DNA of 64,000 nt from Ruminococcus sp. (GTDB taxonomy: Bacteria > Bacillota > Clostridia > Oscillospirales > Acutalibacteraceae). The stretch spans positions 180,479 through 244,478 of the forward strand of contig JAFTGL010000005.1 of the NCBI GenBank assembly GCA_017457955.1, read 5' to 3'. The position numbers and the translations under genes were made by a program. Positions 16,287 to 25,467 of this stretch are shown piece by piece; positions within the stretch are counted from its first letter, which is position 1; every line of letters starts with the position of its first letter. The notes beneath the pieces were generated by a model, which saw nothing but the letters and a program-made list of their open reading frames with translations, ran no database searches and was not told where the DNA came from.

Positions 16287-17399
16287 TTATTTCAGGCTGA
16301 AATGCATTTCGACGGGGTTGTGGTCGCTGTAGGCAAAGCCGGTGTCGATCACGTCGACAAAGGAGGTCTCGACGTTGTCGGACACGATGAACCCGTCGAG
16401 GTTGACGACGAAGCTCTCGGGGCTGTAAGGGATATCGGTGTTGCGGGTGGAGGGCTTGAGACCGCTCGCGTAATCCGTCACACGGGAGAAGCCCTCGGGG
16501 ATCATGTCGGCAGGGAACTCGGCGCACCATGACAGCGCCTCTAAGTCCTCGGGGGTAGCGTCGTTGAGCTTGAATTTGCTGTCGCCGGTGAAGTCGTGGT
16601 TCCAGTCGCCGCCCGCGATAACGTAATTTCCCTTGTCGTACTCGGCTTTCATATCGCCGAATATCATCTGCATCTGCTGTGTTTGTAAATCGCCGTCGGT
16701 GCCGTAAGCGGAGGTATGCAGGTTGAGGATGACCAGCTCCTTGCCGTTTTCAACAGGAATACGGCTGATGGTGTAGCAGCGGTCGAGGTCGGCGAGCTTT
16801 TTGACGCTTGTCGCGATCGGCAGACTGCGGCGTGTCGCGGAAGTGATCGTGCTGTCGGAGAGGGTCAAGAGTCCGCTGTTGGCAAAGCCGTGGGGCTGGG
16901 TGAACGGATAGAACAGGAAGGGCGAATGGAAGTTGATTGCGAAAACGGAGCTGTCGTCGGGGAACTGCGCAATCAGCTGGTCGCGTTCATCGACATGGTA
17001 GCTGCGGGTGGAGTCGAAGTCGACCTCCTGGATCAGGGCGAAATCGACGTTGTGCTCCTTGATGACGCCTGCCGCACCGTCGATACAGGCGATGACGCTC
17101 TCCTCGGACTCTGCCCATGAGCTTTCACCGCCGTCCATGAAGAAGGTGAAATCGGGCGTGTACGCGCCGAAGCCGACGTTGTAGGTCATGGCGGTATACT
17201 CGGTATCGAGCTTCACCGCGGCTGACTTTGCCGTGCCCTGCGGGGTCAGCTCCTGATGATCGTCGATACGGTTATAGGCGATAAAGACATAGGCGACGTA
17301 GACGATCACGACCACCAAGAGAAACGCGATCAGGAAAAGCGGAATCTTCCACCAGCGGAATTTCTTTTTTTGATTATGCATCGGCTTGTTGACGTACAT
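16287..17399 (-). CDS. Membrane-anchored endonuclease/exonuclease/phosphatase family protein
   Basis: The 370-aa protein has a basic N-terminus and one membrane segment (about 16-38), so the catalytic domain is probably outside. The EEP fold is shown by the strand TYNVGFGAY near 72, LIQEVDFDSTRS near 122 with the metal Glu, NLHTSAYG near 230, GGDWNHDF near 262 with the Asp/Asn pair, and YSDHNPVEMHF at the C-terminus. Relatives hydrolyse phosphodiesters in nucleic acids, phosphoinositides or sphingolipids; the substrate is unknown. It has a GAGGTG start site and no obvious operon partner. Confidence 0.87.
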   Translation of the reverse strand: MYVNKPMHNQKKKFRWWKIPLFLIAFLLVVVIVYVAYVFIAYNRIDDHQELTPQGTAKSAAVKLDTEYTAMTYNVGFGAYTPDFTFFMDGGESSWAESEESVIACIDGAAGVIKEHNVDFALIQEVDFDSTRSYHVDERDQLIAQFPDDSSVFAINFHSPFLFYPFTQPHGFANSGLLTLSDSTITSATRRSLPIATSVKKLADLDRCYTISRIPVENGKELVILNLHTSAYGTDGDLQTQQMQMIFGDMKAEYDKGNYVIAGGDWNHDFTGDSKFKLNDATPEDLEALSWCAEFPADMIPEGFSRVTDYASGLKPSTRNTDIPYSPESFVVNLDGFIVSDNVETSFVDVIDTGFAYSDHNPVEMHFSLK

Positions 17400-17543
17400 A
17401 AGTACACCTCGTTTCCTTTTTCTCCATCATAACATGAGTTGCATATAATAGCAAGACTTAAATCTTCATAATTGGGGCTTGCTCTTTATGGCGTTTTAGG
17501 GTAAAATAGTGGAAGTCGAAAGAATAAAGAAAGGGGTGGGAAT

Positions 17544-19445
17544 ATGCCTGTATTATCGCTCAGCAAGCTCTCTATGGGCTTTGGTGAGAGAATGCTGTTT
17601 GAAGATATGAGCTTCGAGGTCGAGGCACGTGACAAGGTCGGTCTGATCGGCAGAAACGGCGTCGGCAAAACCACCCTGTTCAAGATCATCTGCGGGGAGC
17701 TGGAGCCGACGGACGGCGTGGTAGCGTCCGAACGCGGGCTGAACATCGGATACATGGAACAGCATGCCTACTCACAAGGTGATCGGAGCATCTATGACGA
17801 GCTGGAGTCCGTGTTCGCCGAGCTCATGCAGATGGAGAGGGATATCGAAAAGATCACCGTGACCATCGAGAACGGCGCGGGCGACCTGACGGAGCTGATC
17901 GCACGGCAGACGGAGCTGATCGAGCGCTTTGAACGCGACGGTGGTCTGACTTACAAAAGTCGCACACGTTCCGCGCTGATCGGTCTGGGATTTCGCGAAG
18001 AAGAATTCGGCATGCCGACGTCAGCACTCAGCGGCGGTCAGCGGTCGAAGCTGAGCCTATTAAAACTGCTGTTATCGGGCAGCGATCTGTTATTGCTGGA
18101 CGAGCCGACCAACCACCTTGACATCGCGTCGGTAGCGTGGCTGGAGGGCTTTTTGCGCGACTTCAAAGGCGCGATGATCATTGTCAGCCACGACCGCTAC
18201 TTCCTCGACGCGGTCACAAACAAGACCGTCGAGATCGAGCACGGCAAGTGCATGACCTATAAGGGTGCGTACTCGGAGTTCATCAAGAAAAAACAGGCGT
18301 ATGAAAAGGCGCTTGAAAACAAATATGAAAACGATATCAAAGAAATCAAGCGGATCGAGGGTATCATCGAACAGCAGAAGCGATGGAACCGCGAACGCAA
18401 CATCCGCATGGCAGAAAGCAAGCAGAAGGAGATCGACCGTATCAAAGCGGATATGGTGGAGCCCGACGGAGCGCTCGAGAACATCCGCATGCGCTTTGAA
18501 CCCCGCCACGAAAGCGGCAACGATGTGCTGATGGCGAAAAATCTATCCAAAGCATTCGGGGATAAAAAGCTGTTCAAAAATGTGGATATGCATATCACCA
18601 AGGGCGAACGCGTCTTTATCCTCGGCGACAACGGCTGCGGAAAAACAACGCTGTTCCGTATCCTCAACGGCAAGCTCCGTCCCGACAGCGGCGAATATGA
18701 ATACGGCGCGATGGTGGACGTCGGGTACTTCGACCAAATGCAGGAGAATCTGAATCTGAACAACACCGCCATCGACGAGATCTGGAACACCTATCCGCGG
18801 ATGACGGAGACGCATATCCGCTCGTCCCTCGCGGCGTTCCTGTTCAAAGGCGACGAGGTTTATAAGCCGCTCTCGGCGATGAGCGGCGGCGAAAGAGCGA
18901 GGATATCGCTCTTGAAGCTCATGCTGGGCGGGTGTAATCTGCTGCTGCTCGACGAGCCGACCAACCATCTCGACGCAAGCTCGCGCGAGGCGCTGGAGGA
19001 TACCTTAAAGGACTATGAAGGCACGCTGCTGATCATCAGCCACGACCGCTACTTTATCAACAAGCTCGCCGACAGGGTGCTCGTGATGGGTCGGGACGGG
19101 ATGACGGAGTACCTGGGCAACTATGACAACTACCTCGAAAGGATTTCCGCCCAGCCCTCCCCCGCCGAGGAGAATGTTCCCGTTAAAAAGGAAAAGCCCC
19201 TCAACGACTATCAGCTCAAAAAGCTGAAACAGAGTGAGGAGCGGAAACGCAAAACGAAGCTGGCACGAACGGAAGCGGAGATCGGGGAGCTCGAAAACGA
19301 GGTCTCCGACTTGCAGGAAAAGCTGGCGCTTGAAGAAGTGCAGAGCGATTATGAACAGCTCATGGAGCTGACAGGAAAGCTCGAAACAGCACAGGGGCGC
19401 TTAGAGGAGCTTTATGACCTATGGGCAGAATTACAGGATGAATAA
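17544..19445 (+). CDS. ABC-F family ATPase (translation/ribosome-associated)
   Basis: The 633-aa protein has two ABC domains with no membrane part. Walker A motifs are GRNGVGKTT (near residue 36) and GDNGCGKTT (near 360); ABC signatures are LSGGQRSKL and MSGGERARI; Walker B strands read LLLLDEPTNHLD in both halves. A charged linker (about 240-300) connects them, and a C-terminal coiled coil (about 550-630, rich in KLKQSEERKRK and ELENEV) follows. ABC-F proteins act on the ribosome E site; some give antibiotic resistance, most are housekeeping. The layout is closest to the YdiF/Uup group. It is monocistronic. Confidence 0.93.
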   Translation: MPVLSLSKLSMGFGERMLFEDMSFEVEARDKVGLIGRNGVGKTTLFKIICGELEPTDGVVASERGLNIGYMEQHAYSQGDRSIYDELESVFAELMQMERDIEKITVTIENGAGDLTELIARQTELIERFERDGGLTYKSRTRSALIGLGFREEEFGMPTSALSGGQRSKLSLLKLLLSGSDLLLLDEPTNHLDIASVAWLEGFLRDFKGAMIIVSHDRYFLDAVTNKTVEIEHGKCMTYKGAYSEFIKKKQAYEKALENKYENDIKEIKRIEGIIEQQKRWNRERNIRMAESKQKEIDRIKADMVEPDGALENIRMRFEPRHESGNDVLMAKNLSKAFGDKKLFKNVDMHITKGERVFILGDNGCGKTTLFRILNGKLRPDSGEYEYGAMVDVGYFDQMQENLNLNNTAIDEIWNTYPRMTETHIRSSLAAFLFKGDEVYKPLSAMSGGERARISLLKLMLGGCNLLLLDEPTNHLDASSREALEDTLKDYEGTLLIISHDRYFINKLADRVLVMGRDGMTEYLGNYDNYLERISAQPSPAEENVPVKKEKPLNDYQLKKLKQSEERKRKTKLARTEAEIGELENEVSDLQEKLALEEVQSDYEQLMELTGKLETAQGRLEELYDLWAELQDE

Positions 19446-19485
19446 CAAAAGCGTGCGTTTGAATAAAACGCACGCTTATTTTATG
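19446..19485. terminator. Bidirectional terminator, ABC-F / AraC genes
   Basis: AAGCGTGCGTTT and AAACGCACGCTT pair around a short loop, with A-rich and T-rich flanks. The stop codons of both converging genes lie at its edges. Confidence 0.88.
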
Positions 19486-20362
19486 CTTTTCGTATCTCGG
19501 AGATCGGGGCTTCTTCATGATACTTCTTGGCATACTCGCTGGGAGCACAGCCGTAGACGCTTTTGAACACCGCGATAAAGGACTTGACGCTCGGGAAGCC
19601 GTTTTCAAGCGCGGCGCGGGTCTCGCTCATGCCGTTCTGCTGAATGTCGATCAGGGTGTTTTCCAGACGCACCATGTTCAGATAGTTCTTGAAGGTCTTT
19701 TCGGTGGAGGCGCTGAAATAGCGGGAGAAGTAGGTCGGAGTCAAACCAACAAAGGACGAGATGTCCTCCAGAGAAATCTTCTCGCGGTAATTGTCCTTGA
19801 TGTAGGCGATCGCCTTGGCGATATAATCCGGCGTATCCTCGTCGGGCAGGCTGTCGGGGTCGATCTCACGCTTGACGCGGCACTTGGTGAACAGGTGCAT
19901 CAGGATCTGCGCCATCGCGCAGGAGATCTTCAGCTTAGAGAACTCGGAGGGGTTCTCCGCCTCAAAGACGATCGCTTTGAGCAGGTCGCGCACACGGGCG
20001 CGGGTCTGTTCGTTTTTGTCGACGTCGATCTCGTATAAATCGAAATCGGGGAAATAGGACTTGATGTAGTTGTAGGAAAACAGCACCACAAGATACTTCA
20101 CCGGCTCGTCGGGCTCTTTGCCGCAGGTCTGGTGCACCGACTCGCTGTTGATCAGGATGTAATCGCCGCCGTGCAGGTCACGGTCAACGCCGCAGAGATT
20201 TGTCCACATGCATCCGCGGACGATGTAGTCGATCTCGAGATTCTTGTGCCAGTGCTTGTTGGTGTAGCAATCGCGTCCTGGCTTCTCGTACAGCATGACC
20301 TTGCCGGGCAGATTGTCGTCCGCCGTAACAATCTCATATTTTCCTTTATAATTGGCGACCAT
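19481..20362 (-). CDS. AraC family transcriptional regulator with cupin domain
   Basis: The 293-aa protein has an N-terminal AraC-type cupin (HWHKNLEIDYIVRG, then GDYILINSESVHQT) and a C-terminal double helix-turn-helix (about residues 190-285). The HTH region carries ISLEDISSFVGLTPTYFSRYF and ALENGFPSVKSFIAVFKSVYGCAPSEYA-type segments. The cupin probably senses a sugar or other small molecule. I chose ATG 20362, which has GAGGTG in front; the ATG at 20374 lies inside that site. It diverges from the ComEC-like lipoprotein gene across strong back-to-back promoters. Confidence 0.9.
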   Translation of the reverse strand: MVANYKGKYEIVTADDNLPGKVMLYEKPGRDCYTNKHWHKNLEIDYIVRGCMWTNLCGVDRDLHGGDYILINSESVHQTCGKEPDEPVKYLVVLFSYNYIKSYFPDFDLYEIDVDKNEQTRARVRDLLKAIVFEAENPSEFSKLKISCAMAQILMHLFTKCRVKREIDPDSLPDEDTPDYIAKAIAYIKDNYREKISLEDISSFVGLTPTYFSRYFSASTEKTFKNYLNMVRLENTLIDIQQNGMSETRAALENGFPSVKSFIAVFKSVYGCAPSEYAKKYHEEAPISEIRKA

Positions 20363-20407
20363 GATCCACCTCATAGAAATTCGTTAATAGAATTAGAAAT
20401 CAGTATT

Positions 20408-20436
20408 ATATTACCATATTTTATCCAAATAGTCAA
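20408..20436 (-). promoter_or_regulatory. Promoter of the AraC gene
   Basis: Minus strand TTGACT (20431-20436), a 17-base spacer and TAATAT (20408-20413), near consensus. Confidence 0.72.
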
Positions 20437-20444
20437 ATTTTATC

Positions 20445-20473
20445 TTGCACACGCTTCTTTTATGCGGTATAGT
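20445..20473 (+). promoter_or_regulatory. Promoter of the ComEC-like lipoprotein gene
   Basis: TTGCAC 20445-20450, a 17-base spacer and TATAGT 20468-20473. Its -35 lies eight bases from the -35 of the opposite AraC promoter, so the two polymerases would compete. Confidence 0.72.
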
Positions 20474-20491
20474 ATAGAGGGTGAAGATAAG

Positions 20492-21553
20492 ATGAAAAAA
20501 CTACTCTGCTTGATACTGACGCTGACCATGCTGCTGACGGTCGCTTCGTGCTCATGGTTCGGTCCCGAGAAGTACTATGTCGGCGAGGATATCGCAAAGC
20601 TGATCGTCCACTTTATCGACGTGGGACAGGGCGACTCCACGCTGCTCGAATCGGACGGCGAATTTGTCCTGATCGACGCGGGCGAGCGCGATTACGGAGA
20701 CAAGGTGCTGAACTATATCAAGAACCGCGGGGCGGACGAGCTGAAATATGTCATCGCGACCCATCCGCACTCCGACCATATCGGTGGGATGAAAACGGTC
20801 ATCAACGGTATTGACGCAGAAAACTTCATCACCGTGGAAACCGACTGCTCCACCTATACATGGACAAAGCTGCTGACGGCAGTGGACAACAACGATATCA
20901 ACTACATCGACGCAGAGGTCGGCGATACCTACAGCTTCGGTGAAGCGACGTTCACCATCATGGGACCGTTGTCCGACGGCTACAGCGGCTACAATAACTA
21001 CTCGGTCGTCACGAAGGTCGAGTGCGGGGACGTCAGCTTCATGCTGACGGGCGACGCGGAAAAGGAAAGCGAATATGAGATGGTCGCGGCAGGAGAGGAT
21101 CTCTCGGCAGACGTCCTCAAATGCGGACATCATGGTTCTTCCACCTCCGGCACCGCGAAGTTCCTCAAAGCGGTCAACCCTGCCTATGCCGTGATCTCCT
21201 GCGGGAAGAACAATGACTACGGTCATCCGCACAGGGAAACCATGCAGAAGCTGAACGCGCTAGGGTGCGATATCTTCCGCACCGATACGATGGGCACCAT
21301 CGTCGCCTGCACCGACGGCAAAGCGCTCACCTTCAGCGCGCAGGACAGCGACCTGACCTCTTATACGTACAACGCGGGTGAGGATCGCAGTGCCGACGGG
21401 CTGAACTATATCGGCAATCAGAGCAGTCATGTGTTCCACTACTCCACATGCAGCGGAGCGAAAACCATGAACGAGAAGAACAAGGTCGTTTTCGAAAATC
21501 GTGAGGACGCGGTCAAGGCGGGCTATAAGCCCTGTTCCTCCTGCAATCCGTAA
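20492..21553 (+). CDS. ComEC-like metallo-beta-lactamase fold lipoprotein
   Basis: The 353-aa product starts with a lipoprotein signal (MKKLLCLILTLTMLL, lipobox TVASC with Cys near 19), so it is anchored outside the membrane. The MBL domain (about 30-285) has THPHSDHIGG with the HxHxDH metal site, then LTGDAEKES and KCGHHGSS metal histidines, as in the ComEC/Rec2 C-terminal nuclease domain. A C-terminal piece (about 305-353) has the HxxxC...GYKPCSSC pattern of Ada-like zinc modules. Free-standing ComEC-type MBL proteins are probably secreted nucleases or phosphodiesterases; the substrate is unknown. A longer frame upstream is ruled out by the promoter and the signal peptide. Confidence 0.87.
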   Translation: MKKLLCLILTLTMLLTVASCSWFGPEKYYVGEDIAKLIVHFIDVGQGDSTLLESDGEFVLIDAGERDYGDKVLNYIKNRGADELKYVIATHPHSDHIGGMKTVINGIDAENFITVETDCSTYTWTKLLTAVDNNDINYIDAEVGDTYSFGEATFTIMGPLSDGYSGYNNYSVVTKVECGDVSFMLTGDAEKESEYEMVAAGEDLSADVLKCGHHGSSTSGTAKFLKAVNPAYAVISCGKNNDYGHPHRETMQKLNALGCDIFRTDTMGTIVACTDGKALTFSAQDSDLTSYTYNAGEDRSADGLNYIGNQSSHVFHYSTCSGAKTMNEKNKVVFENREDAVKAGYKPCSSCNP

Positions 21554-21555
21554 GT

Positions 21556-22608
21556 ATGATGAATCTGTTATCCTTTGAATACCCCAATATATGGGAAGCT
21601 CTCAGGCAATCGGACCTGCCTATCGTCCTGTACGGGATGGGAAACGGCGCTGACAAGGTGCTGGACGCCTTCGAAAAATATGATATCAAAGCCGCGGGGG
21701 TGATGGCGAGCGACGACTTCTGCCGCTATCAGGCATACCGAGGTTTCACCGTAAAGAAGCAGAGCGACTTTGAAAGAGAGTTTGATGATTTTATCGTCGC
21801 GCTGTGCTTCGGCAGTTCTCTGCCCGACGTCATGGGACATGTGTATGAGGTCGCCAAACAGCATACCGTCCTCGTGCCGAATGTTCCCGTTGTCGGGGAT
21901 GTGCTGATGGACGACGGCTTTATCGAGCGGTATCGGGAGGATATCGAAAGTGCCTATTCTCTGCTGAACGACGATATGTCGCGGCGTGTGTTTAAGGGCA
22001 CTCTGGACTTCTACTATACGGGGCGCTTGGAATATCTCAAACAGGTCGAGAGTGATAAGGACGAGGTGTTCCGCGATATCCTGCGGCTGAAAGATGAACG
22101 ATACCTCGACCTCGGGGCATATCGGGGCGATACGGTGGATGAATTTCTTCACTATTCTGACGGTTACGAAAGTATCACCGCCGTAGAGCCCAATCCGAAG
22201 AATTTCCAAAAGCTGTGCGAGCATACCGCGGGGATAGAGAACGTCACTGCCGTTAATGCAGGGATCGCCGATCAGATCGGCACTATGCGGATCAGTAAAA
22301 AGGCAGGACGCATGCCCACACTCGGGGATGCAAACGGTATCGAGATCCCTGTCACGACGGTGGATGCGATCGACTGCTCCCCCACCTATCTCAAGGTCGA
22401 CATCGAGGGCATGGAGAGCGCGATGCTCAGAGGCGCGCAAAAGACGCTCAAAGAGCAAAAACCGAAGCTGAACCTTGCGGCGTATCATAGGACAGAGGAT
22501 CTCTTCCTACTGATATTACAGCTTCACGCGATCAATCCCGAATACAAAATCTGTTTGCGCAAACATCCCTATATTCCCTGCTGGGATCTGAATATTTACG
22601 CAATATAA
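21556..22608 (+). CDS. FkbM family methyltransferase
   Basis: The 350-aa protein has an N-terminal Rossmann-like part (PIVLYGMGNGADKVLDAFEKY, near 21-41) and a C-terminal SAM domain. The SAM domain has YLDLGAYRGDTVDEFL near 192, ITAVEPNPKNF near 215 and the FkbM hallmark TYLKVDIEGMESAMLRGA near 277. FkbM enzymes O-methylate sugars or natural products. It starts two bases after the lipoprotein stop without its own ribosome binding site, so it is translationally coupled. A functional link between them is not obvious. Confidence 0.88.
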   Translation: MMNLLSFEYPNIWEALRQSDLPIVLYGMGNGADKVLDAFEKYDIKAAGVMASDDFCRYQAYRGFTVKKQSDFEREFDDFIVALCFGSSLPDVMGHVYEVAKQHTVLVPNVPVVGDVLMDDGFIERYREDIESAYSLLNDDMSRRVFKGTLDFYYTGRLEYLKQVESDKDEVFRDILRLKDERYLDLGAYRGDTVDEFLHYSDGYESITAVEPNPKNFQKLCEHTAGIENVTAVNAGIADQIGTMRISKKAGRMPTLGDANGIEIPVTTVDAIDCSPTYLKVDIEGMESAMLRGAQKTLKEQKPKLNLAAYHRTEDLFLLILQLHAINPEYKICLRKHPYIPCWDLNIYAI

Positions 22609-22638
22609 AAGGACGGTCAACGCCGTCCTTCTCTTTAT
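22606..22638. terminator. Bidirectional terminator between FkbM and EamA genes
   Basis: AAGGACGG and CCGTCCTT pair around a short TCAACG loop with A/T-rich flanks between two converging stops. Confidence 0.8.
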
Positions 22639-23522
22639 GCACGTTTCTTGAATTTTACATTGATAAGCACTACGGACAGGAATACCAGCGCGACGCCGAG
22701 GTAGCCGAAGGGGATCTGAAGCGGTTCCGAGAAGATGACCGCGCCGATGATCGTCGCGACGACAGGCTCGACTGTCGCGATGATCGAAGCGGTGGATGAG
22801 GCGATGTACTTCAAGCCCAGCGTATAGAACACATACGGCAGGACACACGATACCAGCGCGAACAATACCGCATAGCCGATACTGCCGATATCTGCCGTCA
22901 CCGCCTGCCATACGGGTACGACGTCGGTCACGGCGACCGAGGAGATCGCGGCTAAGATGAAGGTATACAGCGTAATGGTAAACGGCTCATAACCGCGGTT
23001 GAGCGCAAAGCGGGAGAAGATCGAATAAAGCGCGTAGCAGATACCCGAGCCGAGTCCGAACAGAAAGCCCGCGAGGGTGACATTCAGCTGACCGCCGATC
23101 ACGCCTGTGGTCATGGCACAGCCGAGGACCGCAAGCACCAAAGAAATCGCCTTCGGCACGGTCATGCGCTCTTTGAAAAATATCAGGGAAAACAGCATGA
23201 CAAAGGCGGGCGCGGTATAAAGCAGTACCGCCGCTACGGACAGGGAGCTCAGTTCGATCGAGGTGAAGTAGCAGTAGGTGAAGAAACCGACGCTGATAAT
23301 ACCCGAGCCGAGAAAAATCCAGATATCTTTCCATCGAATCTTGTACAGCTTCGGCTTGTAAATCAAAACAAATAACGCGAACAACACGGCGGCGATCACC
23401 ATGCGGATGGTGACCATCTGCATAGAGCTGAGTCCGAGCGCGGTGTAATGGCGCACGAAGATACCGATACTTCCCCAGAGCGTTCCCGCGATCAATACAA
23501 ATAAAACAGCTATCTTTTTCAT
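22635..23522 (-). CDS. EamA/DMT family transporter
   Basis: The 295-aa protein has ten hydrophobic segments in two five-helix repeats. It starts IAVLFVLIAGTLWGSIGIFVRHY, typical of EamA metabolite exporters, and the second repeat contains VLPYVFYTLGLKYIASSTASIIATVEPVVA. The substrate is unknown. Its ATG overlaps the asparaginase stop by four bases on the same strand, so the two are cotranscribed and the cargo may be an amino acid or amide. Confidence 0.9.
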   Translation of the reverse strand: MKKIAVLFVLIAGTLWGSIGIFVRHYTALGLSSMQMVTIRMVIAAVLFALFVLIYKPKLYKIRWKDIWIFLGSGIISVGFFTYCYFTSIELSSLSVAAVLLYTAPAFVMLFSLIFFKERMTVPKAISLVLAVLGCAMTTGVIGGQLNVTLAGFLFGLGSGICYALYSIFSRFALNRGYEPFTITLYTFILAAISSVAVTDVVPVWQAVTADIGSIGYAVLFALVSCVLPYVFYTLGLKYIASSTASIIATVEPVVATIIGAVIFSEPLQIPFGYLGVALVFLSVVLINVKFKKRA

Positions 23523-24472
23523 TGGCTCACCTTCATAAAACCTTTGATACTCATTTCATCCTGCGCACAGGCAAGCAGGAGCTTCATATACGCGCATTCG
23601 GGAGAAATGTCGTAAAGCGGGATCGCGCCTGCTTCGATGATCTCTTTCGTTGTCGCGTAAGGCTTTTGACCGTCGCGCAGAGAGGCGATGAAAAACGGTA
23701 TACCTGCATTGGATTCGATAAAGCGTGACGCGGCGCTGCTGTCGAGAGTCGCGCTGTGATAGAGAGTGTGGAGCACTGCTTTTTTGCCGTCGGCACGAAT
23801 CGCCGCATAATCCTGCATGGGATAAGGATGGAGCAGCAGAACGCTGTCGCCGATTTTCGGCAAATGATCCTTTCCGAAAACATCGGGGATGGTCTGAGCG
23901 ATATAATCGCGGTTTTCGTGAAGAACGCCGTTTTCATAGGTCGCATACGCGCCGTGAAGGCTGAAAAAGTCCTCGGACAGATCCGCCTGACGGAGATCGG
24001 TCGCGCTGTGGACAACCATGACGCCGTCGCTGTTGCGGTACGGGACAAATATTCCCTTGATTCCTTGTCCGATCAGTTCGACGGCAGTACAGAAGTTCAC
24101 ATATCCGTTGCTGTCGGGGGCAGTCAGGATCTTGTTCGCAGCAACAATCATGATCGGCACGGGGAAATCGCCGCACAGCAGTCCGACAAAGGACGCGAGA
24201 TAAGCGAGCGTGTCGCTGCCCGCGGTGAGGATCACGCCGTCATAGCGGGAAAGCTCCTCCTCATACAGCGTCTCAGCCAGTTGATTGAAGTCGTCACATG
24301 TGATGCGCTCACTGAGGATGTTCAGCGGGCTTTTGATATCAAATTGTGCTTCACTGTGCTCGGACAGATAACGTTCGAGCACAGCGCTTTTGCCGTCGGC
24401 ACGGACATTGATGCGGTCGCCTTCAAAGGAACTGCCAATCGTGCCGCCGGTAGTGATAATCAGGATGTTCAT
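23519..24472 (-). CDS. L-asparaginase (type I, cytoplasmic)
   Basis: The 317-aa protein starts NILIITTGGTIGSSFEG with the first catalytic threonine in TTGGTIG. The second catalytic segment is DGVILTAGSDTLAYLASF (about 82-99), where the family usually has THGTDTM; the nucleophile triad Thr-Asp-Lys is partly altered (AGSDT). Hydrolysis of asparagine or a related amide is likely but not certain. There is no signal peptide. ATG 24472 follows AGGAGAG. It overlaps the downstream transporter gene. Confidence 0.85.
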   Translation of the reverse strand: MNILIITTGGTIGSSFEGDRINVRADGKSAVLERYLSEHSEAQFDIKSPLNILSERITCDDFNQLAETLYEEELSRYDGVILTAGSDTLAYLASFVGLLCGDFPVPIMIVAANKILTAPDSNGYVNFCTAVELIGQGIKGIFVPYRNSDGVMVVHSATDLRQADLSEDFFSLHGAYATYENGVLHENRDYIAQTIPDVFGKDHLPKIGDSVLLLHPYPMQDYAAIRADGKKAVLHTLYHSATLDSSAASRFIESNAGIPFFIASLRDGQKPYATTKEIIEAGAIPLYDISPECAYMKLLLACAQDEMSIKGFMKVSQ

Positions 24473-24483
24473 CCGATCTCTCC

Positions 24484-24517
24484 TATAAAGAAGCCCGCCG
24501 TTTGGCGGGCTTTGCAA
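24484..24517 (-). terminator. Terminator of the transketolase operon
   Basis: Minus-strand stem AAAGCCCGCCA / TGGCGGGCTTC-type with a small AAC loop, just after the transketolase stop. Confidence 0.75.
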
Positions 24518-25465
24518 TTATTTCTTGTCTAATTCCTCGAGGATGACCTTCTTGATGTTCGGAGCGGTCAAGCCGAAGATATCCAGAAGCTCCTTCGCGG
24601 GACCGGAGTAGCCAAACTGGTCATTGACGCCGATGCGTCTGACGGGTACGGGGCACTCGGCAGAGGTAACCTCGCAGACAGCGTCGCCAAGACCGCCGAT
24701 AACGTTGTGTTCCTCGACGGTAATGATCCTGCCGGTCTCCTGAGCCGCCTTAATGATGATCTCGCGGTCGATGGGCTTGATGGTGTGGATGTTGATGAGA
24801 CGGACGCTCTTGCCCTCGGCGATCAGCTCGTCAACGGCTTTCAGGCTTTCGAGAACGCACAGACCTGTCGCGATCACGGTGATATCCGCGCCGTCGCGCA
24901 GGGTGATGCCCTTGCCTAAATGGAACTCGTAGGTCTCGGGGTCGTTGAAGCTGTCGACAGCCAATCTGCCTAAGCGGATGTAGACGGGGCCTTCATATTC
25001 AAGCGCCGCCTTGGTAGCCGCCTTCATCTCCCAGTGATCGGCGGGATTCAGGACGACCATGCCGGGGATGGTACGCATGATACCGATATCCTCCAGGCAC
25101 TGGTGGGTCGCGCCATCCTCACCGGTGGAAATACCTGCGTGAGAACCCGCGATCTTTACGTTAAGGTTCGGATAAGCAACAGAGTTGCGGATCTGCTCAA
25201 AGGCTCTGCCTGTCGCGAACATCGCAAAGGACGCCGCTACGGGAGTTTTGCCGCAAGCCGCCAAGCCTGCCGCTACGCCGACCATGTTCGCCTCGGCGAT
25301 ACCGCAGTCAAAGAAGCGCTCGGGATAAGCGTTGCGGAAGATCGATGTATTAGTTGCCGCCGCAAGATCGGCGTCGAGAACGATGATGTCGGGGTTGGAC
25401 TCAGCCATCTCGCAGAGAGCTTCGCCAAAGCTCACGCGCGTTGCTTTTGTAATGATCTCAGCCAT
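24518..25465 (-). CDS. Transketolase, C-terminal subunit
   Basis: The 315-aa protein covers the pyrimidine-binding and C-terminal domains of transketolase as a separate chain. The TPP-activating Glu region is DCGIAEANMVGVAAGLAACGKTP (about 53-75), then SHAGISTGEDGATHQ (near 108-122) and ITVEEHNVIGGLGDAV (near 248). With the preceding gene it forms a split transketolase that exchanges two-carbon units in the non-oxidative pentose phosphate pathway. This split layout is common in clostridia. It starts two bases after the N-terminal subunit. The class is shared with split DXP synthase-like enzymes, but the motifs fit transketolase. Confidence 0.93.
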   Translation of the reverse strand: MAEIITKATRVSFGEALCEMAESNPDIIVLDADLAAATNTSIFRNAYPERFFDCGIAEANMVGVAAGLAACGKTPVAASFAMFATGRAFEQIRNSVAYPNLNVKIAGSHAGISTGEDGATHQCLEDIGIMRTIPGMVVLNPADHWEMKAATKAALEYEGPVYIRLGRLAVDSFNDPETYEFHLGKGITLRDGADITVIATGLCVLESLKAVDELIAEGKSVRLINIHTIKPIDREIIIKAAQETGRIITVEEHNVIGGLGDAVCEVTSAECPVPVRRIGVNDQFGYSGPAKELLDIFGLTAPNIKKVILEELDKK

Positions 25466-25467
25466 GA

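Noticed and set aside
20132-20491. 120-residue N-terminal extension of the ComEC-like protein
   Set aside because: It lies antisense to the AraC gene and includes the promoter; the lipoprotein signal begins at 20492.
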